Source of the DNA: Trichaptum fuscoviolaceum | Lineage: Eukaryota; Basidiomycota; Agaricomycetes; Hymenochaetales; Trichaptaceae | DNA: 64,000 bases | Assembly: GCA_910574455.1 (NCBI GenBank) | Contig: CAJSYZ010000006.1 | Span: 186,001-250,000, forward strand | Reading direction: 5' to 3' | Position numbers and translations under genes: made by a program | Notes under the pieces: model-generated | Database searches by the model: none | What the model was told of the DNA's origin: nothing | What the model saw: only the letters and a program-made list of their open reading frames with translations | Shown: positions 34,685-46,339 of the stretch, piece by piece | How the letters are laid out: every line of letters begins with the position of its first letter | How positions within the stretch are numbered: the first letter of the stretch is position 1

Positions 34685-35138
34685 ATGGCCAGCAGCGACG
34701 ATGCACCCCAAGCTGTAAGTGCCGAAGGCTAGTGATAATTACTTCAATCATTCTTACATGTAAAATGCATCATAGGCAGAGTCTGGTCTCTCACCATTGG
34801 CAAACAAATGCACCGCGACAATCTCGTTCTCTAAAGAGACTAAATCACTCCTTCTTACAGTCAAGAATAAGTATCAAGGTCGCGGAACTTTCAATGATTT
34901 AGACACTACCATTGGCGAAAGCGAGGCACCAAGCCCTAGCCGTCTATCCTCCGGCCTTTTCTTTTATACATCCTGGGACGAGGCAACTCAGACTACCGAC
35001 TTACAATTCTCCTTCGAATCTAGGGACCGAAATCACACTGTCATATTCATTACCAAAGGCGAGAAAAGGGTGGCCGGGTACATTGGTGAATCAGAAGGCA
35101 TAGTGGGAGACAGCGGGTCTTTCGCATGGATCATGTGA
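34685..35138 (+). CDS. Small protein of an unrecognised three-member family (copy 2)
   Basis: Two exons, 34685-34714 and 34776-35138, encode 130 residues. The 61 bp intron (GTAAGT) is phase 0 after MASSDDAPQA. It shares the core GLFFYTSWDEATQTTDLQF and the C-terminal VAGYIGESEGIVGDSGSF with the copies at 31051 and 43039. A likely 5'UTR intron (34588-34684, donor GTATGT) ends in CACAG directly before the ATG. No signal peptide, transmembrane segment or known domain is recognised. The protein is presumably soluble and intracellular. Confidence 0.78.
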
Positions 35139-36225
35139 GAGAGCTGCTGATCAATAATACATGTATATGATTCTGAGCAAATAATGATGGCGGAAGAAGA
35201 GAAAATGAGGTCCTATAAAATTAGTCTCACACGTAATTGTTGATTGCTTTCATCAAGTAAAACAGTGCATCAAGGGTGAGTACGGAACGACAAACAGACG
35301 CAATATCCGATACCCAACATCACACCCGACGATAAATATCGGAAATGGTATTGAATTTGGGTCTCGATGATTGCTAAAGTGGGCACTTGAACTTCCTCGG
35401 ATGCAGGGTCCAGTTTAGGGCTAGTTCCAAAGGCTACCTTTCATGTATCTCGGTCAAAGTCCAAAGCGTCACGGTAGAGCTCTTCAGCCATCTTTCTTCA
35501 TTCAAAAATATCGCAGTAGACTAAACGACATCTCTTACACCTTATATTCAACATTGTGGATATGTAAAATCCTTCTCTCTAATGCAGCACTTACGGCGAT
35601 CATTCGCGACCTTTGCTCTTTAGCGCCCTTTACGCTCGACCTAACCGAGAGCGAGAAGATGAGTAAGTATAATCTTTGAGATATGTCGAAAAACTAATTC
35701 TTACTCTGCCAGCGATGACAATTTCTGGACAAGCTGTCGTGCGTTGCGCCTACTTGTGAAAGCCAACTTGAAGAGTCCCACGATTCAGGCTCCGAGGCAA
35801 TCCATCTTGGAACCAAAGTTTGGCATCGGCAGCGCAGCTGAGAGCTCTGCCAAAAACTTGCCAGAGCTTGAAATCATGCCTTAAGGAATTATATCTTACT
35901 ATCCAAGGGAGGAAACCCTCCGCACGAACATAACAAGAATGGCAAACGCAGCGGCGCAACCCCAGCAGGTCAAGGAGTGGAACATCACGCCGATCCTCCG
36001 AGTGCAGGCCTGGGTCGATAACACGTTTCAGAGCATGGGTCTCCCTACCAAGACCGGCACAGGTAGTAAATATCAGGATGATACACAGCATGTCGTCATG
36101 ATACCAGACCTCGCGTTTAACGGTTATAATATTTTCTTTTTGATAAGATATATGTACATACGTTGATGATGCTACTGTGATACCGTATGAGCAACTTCGC
36201 CTGATCTCTATCCGTTACACACAAA
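35139..36225. other. Intergenic, partly duplicated
   Basis: No gene is supported. About 35690-35750 (TCTTACTCTGCCAGCGATGA, ACAAGCTGTCGTG) matches about 47430-47475 and, more weakly, 26280-26320, so this is dispersed duplicated sequence. A short frame from ATG 35939 (MANAAAQPQQVKEW) has a good start context but no identifiable continuation. Confidence 0.35.
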
Positions 36226-39048
36226 TCATATGCTTACATCCCATTCTGGGGAGCAGTAACGAGGTGATCTTCTGATACGCTTTATAGTCGGATGCTCGTC
36301 AAACCCTTCGATTTCCCGGCCAAGCATCTTGAAAGACCGCAACGATGAGCTTAACTTATCCCATCGCGTAGCAAACATATCAACTACTCTCTGGAGCGCG
36401 TCGTCGTCCACACTACTGCAGGCGCACGATGGACCAATGAAGACCATCGACTCCAGTCTCGGGCAAAAGGCAAGAGAGACCACGGGGCCGTAAAGGAGGC
36501 CAACAACGGGAGCATCTGAACTGACGGGTGCTCTGTCACCCATGTTTGAGAGCAGGTCCTTCACGTTCTTGCCCTCTTGGCGAGTAAAGATGCCCAGATG
36601 GGCTCGACTACGACTTCTGCCACAGTGGTGAGCGCTGTGAACTTGTCGGACTACTGGAAATGGAGAACAAAGTCAGTCTGTTTTGAGTGACTCGAGATAA
36701 GTTGGAGGACGCACGGTATCAAGGCCCTCGTCGACGAGAGAGCGCCGCGTAGGCAGTCGCGAGGTCGGTGTTCGACTAAGCTTGATCAAGATGCGAAGCA
36801 TGTCATCCAAACTAGCAGGAGGGAGGGTTAGGTGGCGAAGACGTGAGACCGTGGAGTGAAGAAAGGCAATGAAGTCAACTTCTGCCGGTGTCCTATCATA
36901 TGGAGTCATGATTATGTAAGTAACTTGTTTTTTTTTGATTTTGCACAACTTGAAGTCCTTAAGTTTCCGGCCACTGCAACACACCGGCACCGCCGGTGTC
37001 ATCGATTACCATTAATTACCGTCACATTACAATATCCATAGACATTATGAATCTTTACAATCTTTTTCTAATGTATTATGCCAATTTTATAATATAGCTA
37101 AAGCTCCTATCAAATCATTACATACAGCATTAATGTAAACTCTATCACTATATGTGATCTTCCGAAATCACGGCATATTCACTACAAAAAAGATTAGGCA
37201 TTAACAAATCCTTGACATCTGATTGTGTAACTCTATACCACTTATCCTAAGTTTGTCATATTAAACATTATTATCGTCAGCCCATGAGCTGCCTACAAGA
37301 ATTTAATATACACTGACAGAACTTTATCTGCTATTGAAGAACTCAGATAATCAAGGTATGTAAAAATAGGAGATTATATATATATAGTTTTGAGCCGGAT
37401 TCTGTGATGCAGGCTTGCTTAAATTAAAAGGAAACCATTGGTTGTTCCAATCAGGACCTATTGAACATGCCACATGTTCGTGCATCAGCAGCGCCACGAA
37501 GGTGCTATCGAGGTAGTACCGGCTGTTTTCAATATAGAGGTGGCGCAGGCCCGGAGAAAAAAGCGCTCGCAGCAGGTGGTCGTCGAGCAGGTAGTCACAG
37601 TTGATCGCCAATCTCTCGAGTGTGTCCCCCGCGGTCCGCATGAAATCATCCGAAAGCGGCGGCCGTGAACCGTAAGTAAGGAAGCGCGGGCGGTTGTCAC
37701 TGACAGGCACACAAATTTGGCACTCGTCGGGCCCATACACGGTCGACGAGATGATTAGTTCCTGCAACGAAGGGCATAATGAGCGCGTAGAAACCAGTTA
37801 TCATACGAATTGTCATCAACGCCTTTGCAGATCACTTCAAGGCGAAGGAGACTTGCAAGTGTGACCAGGGGATCATTATTATTCTGATCAATCAGAGGAC
37901 TGCCTTGGGTCGCGACGACGGACAGGAAAGTAAGATTCGGCATCTGATTCAGGGACTTGAAAACCCATTTACTGGAATCAGGAGCTCTATATACCCAGCG
38001 ACCGATGTCAGATGGTTTGCGAAACAAATTGAGAGTTAGATGTGTGAGGTTCGTAAGGGTAACGTTAGGTTCGAGATTAATACGAACGAAACCTGAGACG
38101 TTAGCGCGCTCGATGAGTTGCTGTCGGAAAGATCGAGTATTGCGGGTTCATATTGGGTTGAATCAGGAAAATCAAAATAAAGGTTCCGAAGGGATGTCAA
38201 TCCTTTTAATTCCACTGGCCATGTCGAGCACATATACAAAGCCATGATGTCAGTCGAGAGCCTGTTACGGGGAAAAGCCAGCTTCACGTTCCTCCAGCTT
38301 GTACACTGCGTGGCAAGGAGGGCCATGCATCTATCCATCGCCAGCGCTGAGAATGATGGTGCAGGTTCCCGGCTTGCCTCATCAGCTCCGTCACTTCTAG
38401 TGGAGTAGCCGTCATCCCTGGCATATAAAACTCTCTCAATTCTCATCGTCAGTGGGGTCTTCATCGTTAGTGGGGTCTTCATCGTCCGTGGCATTTTCAT
38501 CGTCAGTGGTATCTGAGGTACCTGTGGCATCATCGTCGAACGTGCCAACCGAGACAGTGTTATCGTCCGTGGTATCTGACACATTATCGCCGTCAAATAC
38601 ACCACCACCCTCGAAGGTTTCTGTTGTGGCAGTGGCAGATAGAGCTTCACTTTTTATCGAATAGGAATCGTCGTCGTCGTCGACCGTGGCAGTTGAAGCA
38701 ACGGCGCCAACGTCATCGTCACCAAAGGCCGTGATTGTTACATCGATCGGCAGTGTTGAAGCGCATTGCTCCAAATGACAGAGAAAGTGCATGAGGTGCT
38801 GCGAGATAGTCGCCGGGGAGCTCAAGTCGGCGATGAGGGTGCTCCAGAGTCTCTTGCAATACAGTGCGGTATCCCTCCAATGCCGATTGACAACGGAAAT
38901 ATTGTGAGGTGCGTTCCGACGTGTGAATATGGTGTCTTACTTGTCCTCTTCTAAGAGTAACATCATACATGAAGATAATCTCCAGAATGTCGGATGGTAG
39001 GAAGGCCGCTGGACCTGAGTTGCTGCTGAGAGCTGTGACGCTCAGCAT
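36226..39048 (-). pseudogene. F-box protein copy with multiple frameshifts and an internal insertion
   Basis: Colinear with the copy at 26623-28540: AAFLPSDILEIIFM at the start, the Asp-rich DDENAT repeat, DGADEASREPAPSFSALAMD, SLRNLYFDFPDSTQ, KWVFKSLNQMPNLTFLSVV, LERLAINCDYLLDD, and the C-terminus DEHPTIKRIRRSPRYCSPEW. The frame is broken near 38960, 38440, 38125 and 37770. About 800 bp of unrelated sequence (36590-37430) separates the C-terminal piece from the rest. That insert contains an LRR-like fragment (FLHSTVSRLRHLTLPPASLD), possibly from another F-box gene, and very AT-rich DNA. It is clearly non-functional. Confidence 0.85.
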
Positions 39049-39119
39049 TCTATGAGTTGCTGAGATTACCTATGGAGGTGGGGTAGCGAGAGTGATTCAG
39101 AGGGAGTTATCAGGAGACG

Positions 39120-39890
39120 GTCAAATTCTGGTCGACCCACATTTATATATACTACCGACTATCATGTTGTGGTTTGCCGAGTGTGTGGATAACACAGTCG
39201 TCGAGATGAACCAACCATTGTTCTAGTTCGACACAATAGCGCGGTATAAAAATATAATCCAAAGGAGTGCTTACCACGGGAAAGATTTCCAGGAGTAAAT
39301 TTTAGAGGATCTGGAGCCAGTACGACTCGGACGAGCGAGTTGAAAGAAAGATACTTCAACTTGTGAAGATGAGGAAACTGGTTGGAACGAATTTAGTACT
39401 TAAGGTAGCTTGGAGGACAGACGACAGATCCTGCTACATGTATGGTGATATATTGAGGATTCTCAACTTCTCGACTCGCCTTGTTCAGAGGTAGGTTACG
39501 AATGAGAAAAGGGAGCGAAAAGGGAGCGAAAACACCGAACTTGAAGCGGAGCTCGAAATCAATTTCACGTGACTACTTCTACTAGTAGTACTTCAAGTTC
39601 TTCAGCCGAGTAAATGGTCGGCACCTCTTGTCTTCTCTTTTCCTCTTCCCCTCGTAATTCGAGACTGCTTGGCGTTCAAAGAGAGGCACATGATCTGGCA
39701 TCGGCAATTGAGCTGCTTATAACTCTAGGTCGGCCCTCAACTTCGCCAATGCTGCAATCTTAGAATTCTCCGAATTTTGTGGACGCCATTACGCGAACTT
39801 CAGGGAACGGTGCCCGAAAGCTGTTTAGTGCGCATGCCACAGGTATGAGGCGTATTTAAATCGTTAAACACTAAAACACTAAATTATGGG
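39120..39890 (-). repeat. Conserved upstream block of F-box copies (2 of 3)
   Basis: The same landmark order as 28589-29400: GTGGTTTGCCGAGTGTGTGG, GGACAGACGACAGATCC, CACGTG at 39566-39571 (518 bp from the copy's ATG) and GAGAGGCACATGATCTGGC. Confidence 0.7.
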
Positions 39891-40687
39891 TCAATACTGA
39901 GTTTTCGTGCATCCGACACTCACGTTCCGAATGGTCGCAGCATTCTTCTCTTCGCCCCTTGCCGAAGTCTATAAAACAATCGTCAGTATCGATTCTGTCC
40001 AGGCAAAGATAACAAATACGCAGTACTCAACCGTAGAGCACCTATAACATCCCCTGTAACGTATGTACCTTGAAAACCGCTCAATGACGAAACTTCGCTG
40101 AACAACTTCTGTCCACAGCATGAGTAGCTAACGCAGCGCCGATCATCAGGCAGTGCAAGTGCAAGATGTGAAGATTAGGAAACAGCGTAGCACCGTGACA
40201 CTGAAATTAATCCATAAGGTCCAAGCCGAAAATAAAAGGAGGCCCTGAAGAACTTCATTTGTGATCTTGGGTCTGCTATCGTTGCTTTTCCTAATTCCGG
40301 AACTGCAACGTCATGGAGCTGAGGTTGAAGCTGCCCATCGCGCGTACTGGCGTCTGACTCCCGAGCGACGGGGTTTCAAAGACAATGAGTGTTTGAGCTT
40401 CGATCATTCATCTGACCAGCAGATCGGTGTCTCCCTCTTTCATTTCTATTAGAATTGCGAAAAGTTGGGAAAGCGATATACAGTTAATATTGATAGAACA
40501 ACAGGTGCTTTCAAAGCATAGACGATCAACCACCAACACCCCTTATATCGTTGTTCTGACGCGGGAAAAGCACAATGGCTACTGCCAAGGGGAATCAATA
40601 ACTGTGTGTCTCAGAGGGTATTGATGCGACATACTAACTCTTTGTAAAGCCATTGGCGTGTCCTTAGTTTGGTAGTGTTGCTCCCTC

Positions 40688-40948
40688 TCAAATGGGGATG
40701 TCTTGATCCTCGATTGTCGCACCCTCTCCGATGGGAATATGAGGATCCTCGAATGTCGCACCCTCTCCGATGGGAATAGGAGGATCCTCGAGTGTAGCAC
40801 CCTCTCCGATGGGAATAGGAGGATCCTCGAATGTCGCACCCTCTCCGATGGGAATAGGAGGATCCTCGAATGTCGCACCCTGTCCAATGGGCGTGGCACC
40901 GGCTTCAGTGGTTGCGCCTTGACCAATGGTGTCGTGTGCAGAGCTCAT
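40688..40948 (-). CDS. Small protein made of 13-residue repeats
   Basis: A single-exon frame of 86 residues begins MSSAHDTIGQGATTEAG. It then repeats IPIGEGATFEDPP about five times and ends GATIEDQDIPI. The repeat is a 39-bp DNA tandem repeat, so all frames are open, but the minus frame has the first ATG after a TATA box (TATAAAAGG, 41004-41010), 56-62 bp upstream. The product is acidic, without signal peptide, Cys or dibasic sites. The IGEGATFED units resemble the hexapeptide pattern of left-handed beta helices, but the 13-residue period does not fit that fold. Function is unknown. It could be a de novo or very young gene. Confidence 0.5.
   Translation of the reverse strand: MSSAHDTIGQGATTEAGATPIGQGATFEDPPIPIGEGATFEDPPIPIGEGATLEDPPIPIGEGATFEDPHIPIGEGATIEDQDIPI
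40691..40905. repeat. 39-bp minisatellite, about 5.5 units
   Basis: Plus-strand unit starts GGAGGATCCTCGAATGTCGC and continues ACCCTCTCCGATGGGAATA. The inner units are nearly identical and the outer ones diverge. Confidence 0.95.
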
Positions 40949-41003
40949 AGCTTAAACTGCTGGGGATGGGTTGTGTATGCAGCTAGTTGTGCAACTCTCA
41001 GCC

Positions 41004-41010
41004 TTTTATA
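41004..41010 (-). promoter_or_regulatory. TATA box of the 13-residue-repeat gene
   Basis: TATAAAAGG on the minus strand, at a spacing to the ATG at 40948 (56-62 bp) compatible with a short 5' leader. Confidence 0.55.
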
Positions 41011-41561
41011 AGCATGCCTGTCTCCGGCAGCGTTCACCTCGGCACAGTTGACCACCTTCTGCAGCATGATGCGGCTCACTCGAGTAATCTATCACTGACG
41101 ACCATATGTTACGCAGAGAAGCTACCGGAATCTTCGACAGCCGTTCATGAAGACATTCAATGTCAATGTATTGAGAACCCCATTCACAGGCTCACGTTGA
41201 AGAAGCATCTAACGGCTGTTGTTCGTCGGAAGAAGAACTTCTTTGTAGCCCCAGTGACAGCCCGCCCGATGAAGGTGTGGTGTTATTGTAGCTGGAATCT
41301 ATTCACCTTTCATCGCACGGGGTGGTGAGCCGCGACTTCCATTGTGTCTGTCACTCAAAATTTTATCCGCATCTCTAAGGAGATGTACATGTAGGAACGT
41401 CTACGCGGATGGCCCTTATCGAATCCGGATCACTGTGTGAGACCGGCGTAAATGATTGTTTGATGTAGGTGTTATAGCTGCAGGAAGCCCAAATCGTATA
41501 CACCATGGTTGACTTGTTGAAGAGCGTCAAGTCATAACCTCCAGGAACAATCACGGCACTT

Positions 41562-41969
41562 TCACACGTAAGACACTCTGCTTCCGATATTCACACAACA
41601 TCTGATGCGTCCATGTGGCACCTCGGCTGGTCGAAATGTCCGTACAGGACCACTGTGGTACCGCACCGTTAGCGCTATATCGATTAGCAGAGTTAGAGCG
41701 CATCGTTCCAGATAGTAGCGAAAGTGCATGAAGTGCTGCGAAATAGTAGCAGAAGAGTTCAAGTCGGCGATGAGAGTGCTCCAGAGGCTTTTGAGATGCA
41801 CAGCGGCTTCCTTCCAGTGATGACAGACACCGGAAACATTGATAGGTGCGGACTGACACGTGAATGACGCGCCCAACTTATCAACTTGTACCAGGAGTAT
41901 GAAGATATTCTCCAGTAGGTCGGAAGGCACGAAGGCCGCGGGACCTGAGTAGCTGCCAAAATTCATCAT
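41562..41969 (-). pseudogene. F-box protein N-terminal fragment
   Basis: The frame from 41969 encodes an F-box (AAFVPSDLLENIFILLVQVD, then VSGVCHHWKEAAVHLKSLWS) that matches residues 1-105 of the copies at 28.5, 39.0 and 62.3 kb. It then leaves homology after LERCALTLLIDIALT and ends 35 residues later. The Asp-rich and LRR parts are missing, so this is a truncated duplicate. A short F-box-only protein is possible but unsupported. Confidence 0.65.
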
Positions 41970-43038
41970 TATATGGGGAGGGTTACAAGCTTTGGTTGAC
42001 CCACAACTTACATATTAGTGCCAAATATGTAGTGTGGTTGTGAACGTGTGATAGTATGAACCACATAGTATTGTTCATGTCACGACATTACGCAGACGTC
42101 ACATACTAGTAGCTCTCTGAGAGGATTATTTAAACTTCACGTATGGTATCGATTAATATTCTCCAAGATATGTACGAGTAAAGTTCCAAGCAAAGCATGG
42201 GGTAACGGAGTAACTACTGACTGTTTCACTGGCAGGGCGAGTCTGAATTTGATAACCACGTTCAATCTCCGAATAAGTCCACAACTCAGATTCCGACTGC
42301 CCCCAATTGCAACGACAAAAGGACCAAGTAATTAATCTTTCTCATTCTTTCCGTTTTCCAACATCTTCATTGATAGCCTTCCTTGGGTAGACAGTAGATT
42401 GAGAATAATCTAGGCTAAATCAGTCAGTCTATGGGGACAAAGGGTGGTTGGAGAGGAGTTGAGCTAGTCAAATCTGAATTATGTTAGTTACTGGCATTAA
42501 GTGATCTTGCTCATCACCGCATCGGCTACTTATCTTTCCGGATGAGAACTATCGCAAGACATTTGCTTCCCTTCCCATACTATTAAAGAAGAGCTCGGCC
42601 GGCATAGTATGATCCCGGGTACTTATCGGGTAACGTGTAATCACTCGAAGGGTAATATGGAAGCGCTTTTGAACAAGAAGCATAGCAATACCATTCCGAA
42701 CGTTTCATATATATAGACAGGGGCGGTACATACATAGAGTCTTCTGGTGCATCTGTCATCTTGCCACGGCGTCGTAGCTCTTCCGTTTTTATGCTACAAT
42801 GCTACAAACACAAGCACGTACTCGGAGATCCTCATATATATATAACTTGAAAGTGTGCATATTTGGGCTGCTTGAGGTCCCTCATCACTTACACTAAAGC
42901 AAGCAAGCAGCCCCTTGTACAATTGACAATCGCGTAAGCCACATCTTTATCAGTAACCCCAGTTTCTCTGACATTATCAATGTCCACATTCTTTTTTTAT
43001 CAATAGCACGTTTGAAATCGGAGCTTAAGATCGTGCAG

Positions 43039-43500
43039 ATGGCCACCTATACGAGCGAAGCCGTAAGTCCTGTAATGTAATGATTATGGGTACCCTAACA
43101 TAAGTAACTTTTGAATGAAACATAGGCGGGGTCCGCCAGCCTACTCCTAAGCTCTGACGAAGCGGAACTCTCGTTCTCCGCAGAGACTAAATCATTCCAT
43201 CTCATAGTCGTAGATAAGCATCATGGAGGTGGGGTTTTCGGGGAAGCCAACACCGGCGAGAGCGAAGCGCTGATGAAGCCCCCGACGGTTCCAAGCCCTG
43301 GTCCACTGCCTGCCAAGGGCACTTTCTATTACAACTCCTGGGACGAAGTACTTCAGAGTTCCGCCTTACAATTCTCCTCCGAAACTGACAAAGATGGGCT
43401 CAGTATTGTATTTTCCAATGGGGGCAAAGAGGTAGCCAAATACTTGGGAGGTTCAGACGGCATAGAGGGAGGAAGCGGTTATTTCATGTGGATTCAGTAG
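43039..43500 (+). CDS. Small protein of an unrecognised three-member family (copy 3)
   Basis: Two exons, 43039-43062 and 43126-43500, encode 132 residues. The 63 bp intron (GTAAGT) is phase 0 after MATYTSEA. It shares the core GTFYYNSWDEVLQSSALQF and the end VAKYLGGSDGIEGGSGYF with the copies at 31051 and 34685. A probable 5'UTR intron (42934-43038) ends in GTGCAG at the ATG. Upstream DNA is homologous to that of 34685, with TATATATA tracts. No signal sequence or known domain. Likely soluble; function unknown. Confidence 0.78.
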
Positions 43501-44541
43501 GAGGGGTTATTATGTATACTTTATGGTTGCCTGCAGATGACAATGGATGTAAGAAGAAAAAGACGTACATATCGCAAATTATTAGTTCTCGCTTCTATGT
43601 TGGATGGTTTGATTTCCAGTGTCAAAAATCTCAACATTCATTTGAATCTAATATTCGGAGATTAGAGGAAGTCGAGATGATTGCCGAGGCAAGTGATGGC
43701 TGGTAGATATGATAAAAGTACAGAAACGACGAATTTGCTTCCGCGTGCCTGTTTGTGGCTGTGGTCTTCCACCTCAGGGCAGGGCTTAATAGTTGCCCGC
43801 ATTAGACACGTTCAAAATTTTCTTTGAAGAGTCGAGCGACGCCATTGACCTGCTTCATACCTCTCGGCCTCCCCTACTCGGTATAATTTGTCGCTAACTG
43901 CCTTGTCTGTGAGGGAGAAAAAGACTTGTTTATGGGGTCATACCATGTTAAATGGACAACTCCTGGCATACTTCTCATATTTATGGGTTGCAAAATCAGC
44001 ACACTGGCAAGGTTCGAGTCTCCTTTTAAATTACAAACGGAAATGCTCTGCAATCGAATCTCAATCGACATACTTGTTTCTTATGCTTTGAACTATTGAA
44101 AGACGGGAGAAAAATTGCTTTGATGCTTGTGGAACGTGGTCTAGATACCTTAAGAACTCTGACGTCAGCTCATATGTTCCTCGGGGAGAATACCTTCAAG
44201 TTACAGCTTCGAATCAGACCTATACTCCGACGGAAGGCGTGAAGTAGTCATCGCAAAAGGTGCGTGCCATATTCGTCAGCGATCTGGGTGCCGATAAGCG
44301 CTATCCAGCTTTTATCACAATTCAGCTAGTCAGATGTGAACGCTTACTTCCGGAAAATTAAAAGCGGCCGATGGCTCGAACAGCCTTGCGCCAAAGGGAA
44401 AAGCGTTCACAACTGATAATGCTGTAGTTTTAATTGCTCCCGGAATCATTAATTCTTTTTCGGTGGTACGCCTCATACATCGCTGCTGGCACTCGTCTTT
44501 TGATCACTTTCAACCATCAGTGGACGCACACTCGTCATGGA
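43501..44541. other. Intergenic, no gene seen
   Basis: Short unrelated frames only, without domain or splice support. Confidence 0.35.
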
Positions 44542-46339
44542 TTAAAGGGCTTCAAAGCCGACGTTGAGGCAACCATTAAATTGGGAGTCAGTCGTTGAAT
44601 CGGCACTGTCCTCAAGGTTGAGTTCCATAGCTATACCGCTGTCAAAGTTGAGGAATAAGTTTGTAGGCGTGGTACTAATACCGACGACGACTACGTCGAC
44701 GTTCAGCTAAATACAATTGGTCGGCTGACTGGAAACTTTGTAGGTTACCAAAAGATCGTACGGTTGGTATCAATTCAATTTCCAAATATGTATATGCAGG
44801 TGAGTTTGGAATTGTTAAAATGTCATAAACTGGTGAAGAAAGTCTTTAACTATGATACCACGGCATGTATTAGGGAAATATCACCTACCTAGGGGTCCAG
44901 CAAAAAACGTCGCGCCAGAGTTTCCTCGGGAAGGCGGAAGGACAAGTTGAACGTGTTGAAGTTTTACCGGGAGGGAATAAGATAGATCAACCGCAATGTC
45001 AAGCATTGCCGTAACTCTTGCATCCAGATCCAGGCTCGGGTTAACATCGATGATCCTATACAATGATATAAACTATAATGTATGTGCGTTTTTGTAGTTG
45101 CACAAAATATGGAAATCACACCCAGAACAAAGGAACCCTTGGCTTTTGGTCAGAGGAAATATGGATGTGAAATGGTACAGTCACTTACTAGGAGAGTTGT
45201 CACAAAATCCAATTCGCCTGAAAGGTTCGATTCTATATCTTTAAGGATGATTAATTACGAATAACTGCTTTCCAAAGGTCATGTTTATACCTGTGAAAAG
45301 AGCAAATTGGTTGATCTGAGGTGGGATGACTGTTCCGCTTGCAACAACGCCCAAGGTGACCTCTATAGTGAAGTCCATGAAGGCGGTTGCGTGAAGGTTC
45401 GCTACGAAAAAGCCACAGTCAATCTCCTCAGTGATTGCATCCAATATGTTATCAAAATTGACTGGGTTAAGCACGATTGATTGGTTGATATTGAATGATC
45501 CAATTGAAATGTCTCGGAGAACTGGACGGCGAATAACGTTAGCACATGTATGCAAGGATCACAAAACGGCATTTGCTTACTGCCTATAGCCTTATTGACG
45601 TCAAGATTAGGCTCAACAGTTATAGTTTGAAGGGAACCAGGTATGTTAGTACCGACAACCGCGAAAGTGACACCCCCGTGCCTAATGCTTCTCGTTAAAT
45701 TCATGCTAATGTTTTTCATACACGTCAAGCACTCACGGAGAGTTTGTGATCGGGCTAAAATCTGAGTGTGTACATAGAGCTCTTGGACCTGAGGTGTATT
45801 TGATGTATGCTTAGCAGACCGCGTCACGGTAGTCAAATCATGGGGCACGGATTGATCAGAAGATACAGCAGCCTTCTCGACCACCGCAAATGGATCGCTT
45901 CCACACTAGTCACACAAAATGAACAATTTCACATAGCGAAGTGCATTGATATAACCTCACGTCTGAAGGAAGGCGAATGATGGTGTTCTCTGCTCCGTTG
46001 TTAAACAAGTGATTGCAGCTTGTCGAATCTCCGGTGCATACGAGCCGGATGGTCTGGGAGGCTGCAGACGATGAGCAGTTCAGGACCTCCCAACCCGCAG
46101 CGGGGGTGATGTCTGAGATTGCATTAGGTGAGCCAAACTACCGCATGATCAAAGTTAGCATGGGGAGGAATGTTAATATGTAGTCAACATACGAGGACAA
46201 CTGTACCTCCCATGGATGTTGGTGACTACTGAACGTCAACGGAGCAGACTCCATCAAAGCAAGGTTGCGAGAGGTCCTTCTTGGATACCACTAAGGGGAC
46301 TAGCAGAGGGAGTAGGAGAAGCAGAGAATATCTCTTCAT
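44542..46339 (-). pseudogene. DUF7029/DUF7223-type secreted protein gene, broken
   Basis: Start at 46339 with a signal peptide (MKRYSLLLLLPLLVPLVVS) and KDLSQPCFDGVCSVDVQ. An in-frame TAG at 46228-46226 follows at codon 38, and then the family sequence continues in frame: SMGGTVVL / FGSPNAISDITPAAGWEVLN / RLVCTGD...IIRLPSD / CGSDPF. Introns 46192-46138 and 45960-45906 (55 bp each) splice cleanly. Downstream blocks FNINQSIVLNPVNFDN, TLGVVASGTVIPPQINQFAL, PSLDLDARVTAMLDIAVDLS and FLNFDSGIAMELNLEDSADS keep the family order but are separated by frame breaks near 45720, 45250-45070 and 44880-44710. The order and motifs match a secreted fungal family that I remember as DUF7029 plus DUF7223; the Pfam names should be verified. 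Function of the family is unknown. Confidence 0.7.

Noticed and set aside
35939..36166. 75-codon frame starting MANAAAQPQQVKEW
   Set aside because: Good start context but no homologous continuation, and it runs into AT-rich duplicated sequence. It may be a captured first exon and is not supportable as a gene.
40703..41011. Plus-strand frame through the 39-bp repeats, and the possibility of a CRISPR array
   Set aside because: The units are contiguous without spacers, so it is a minisatellite. The TATA box supports the opposite strand.
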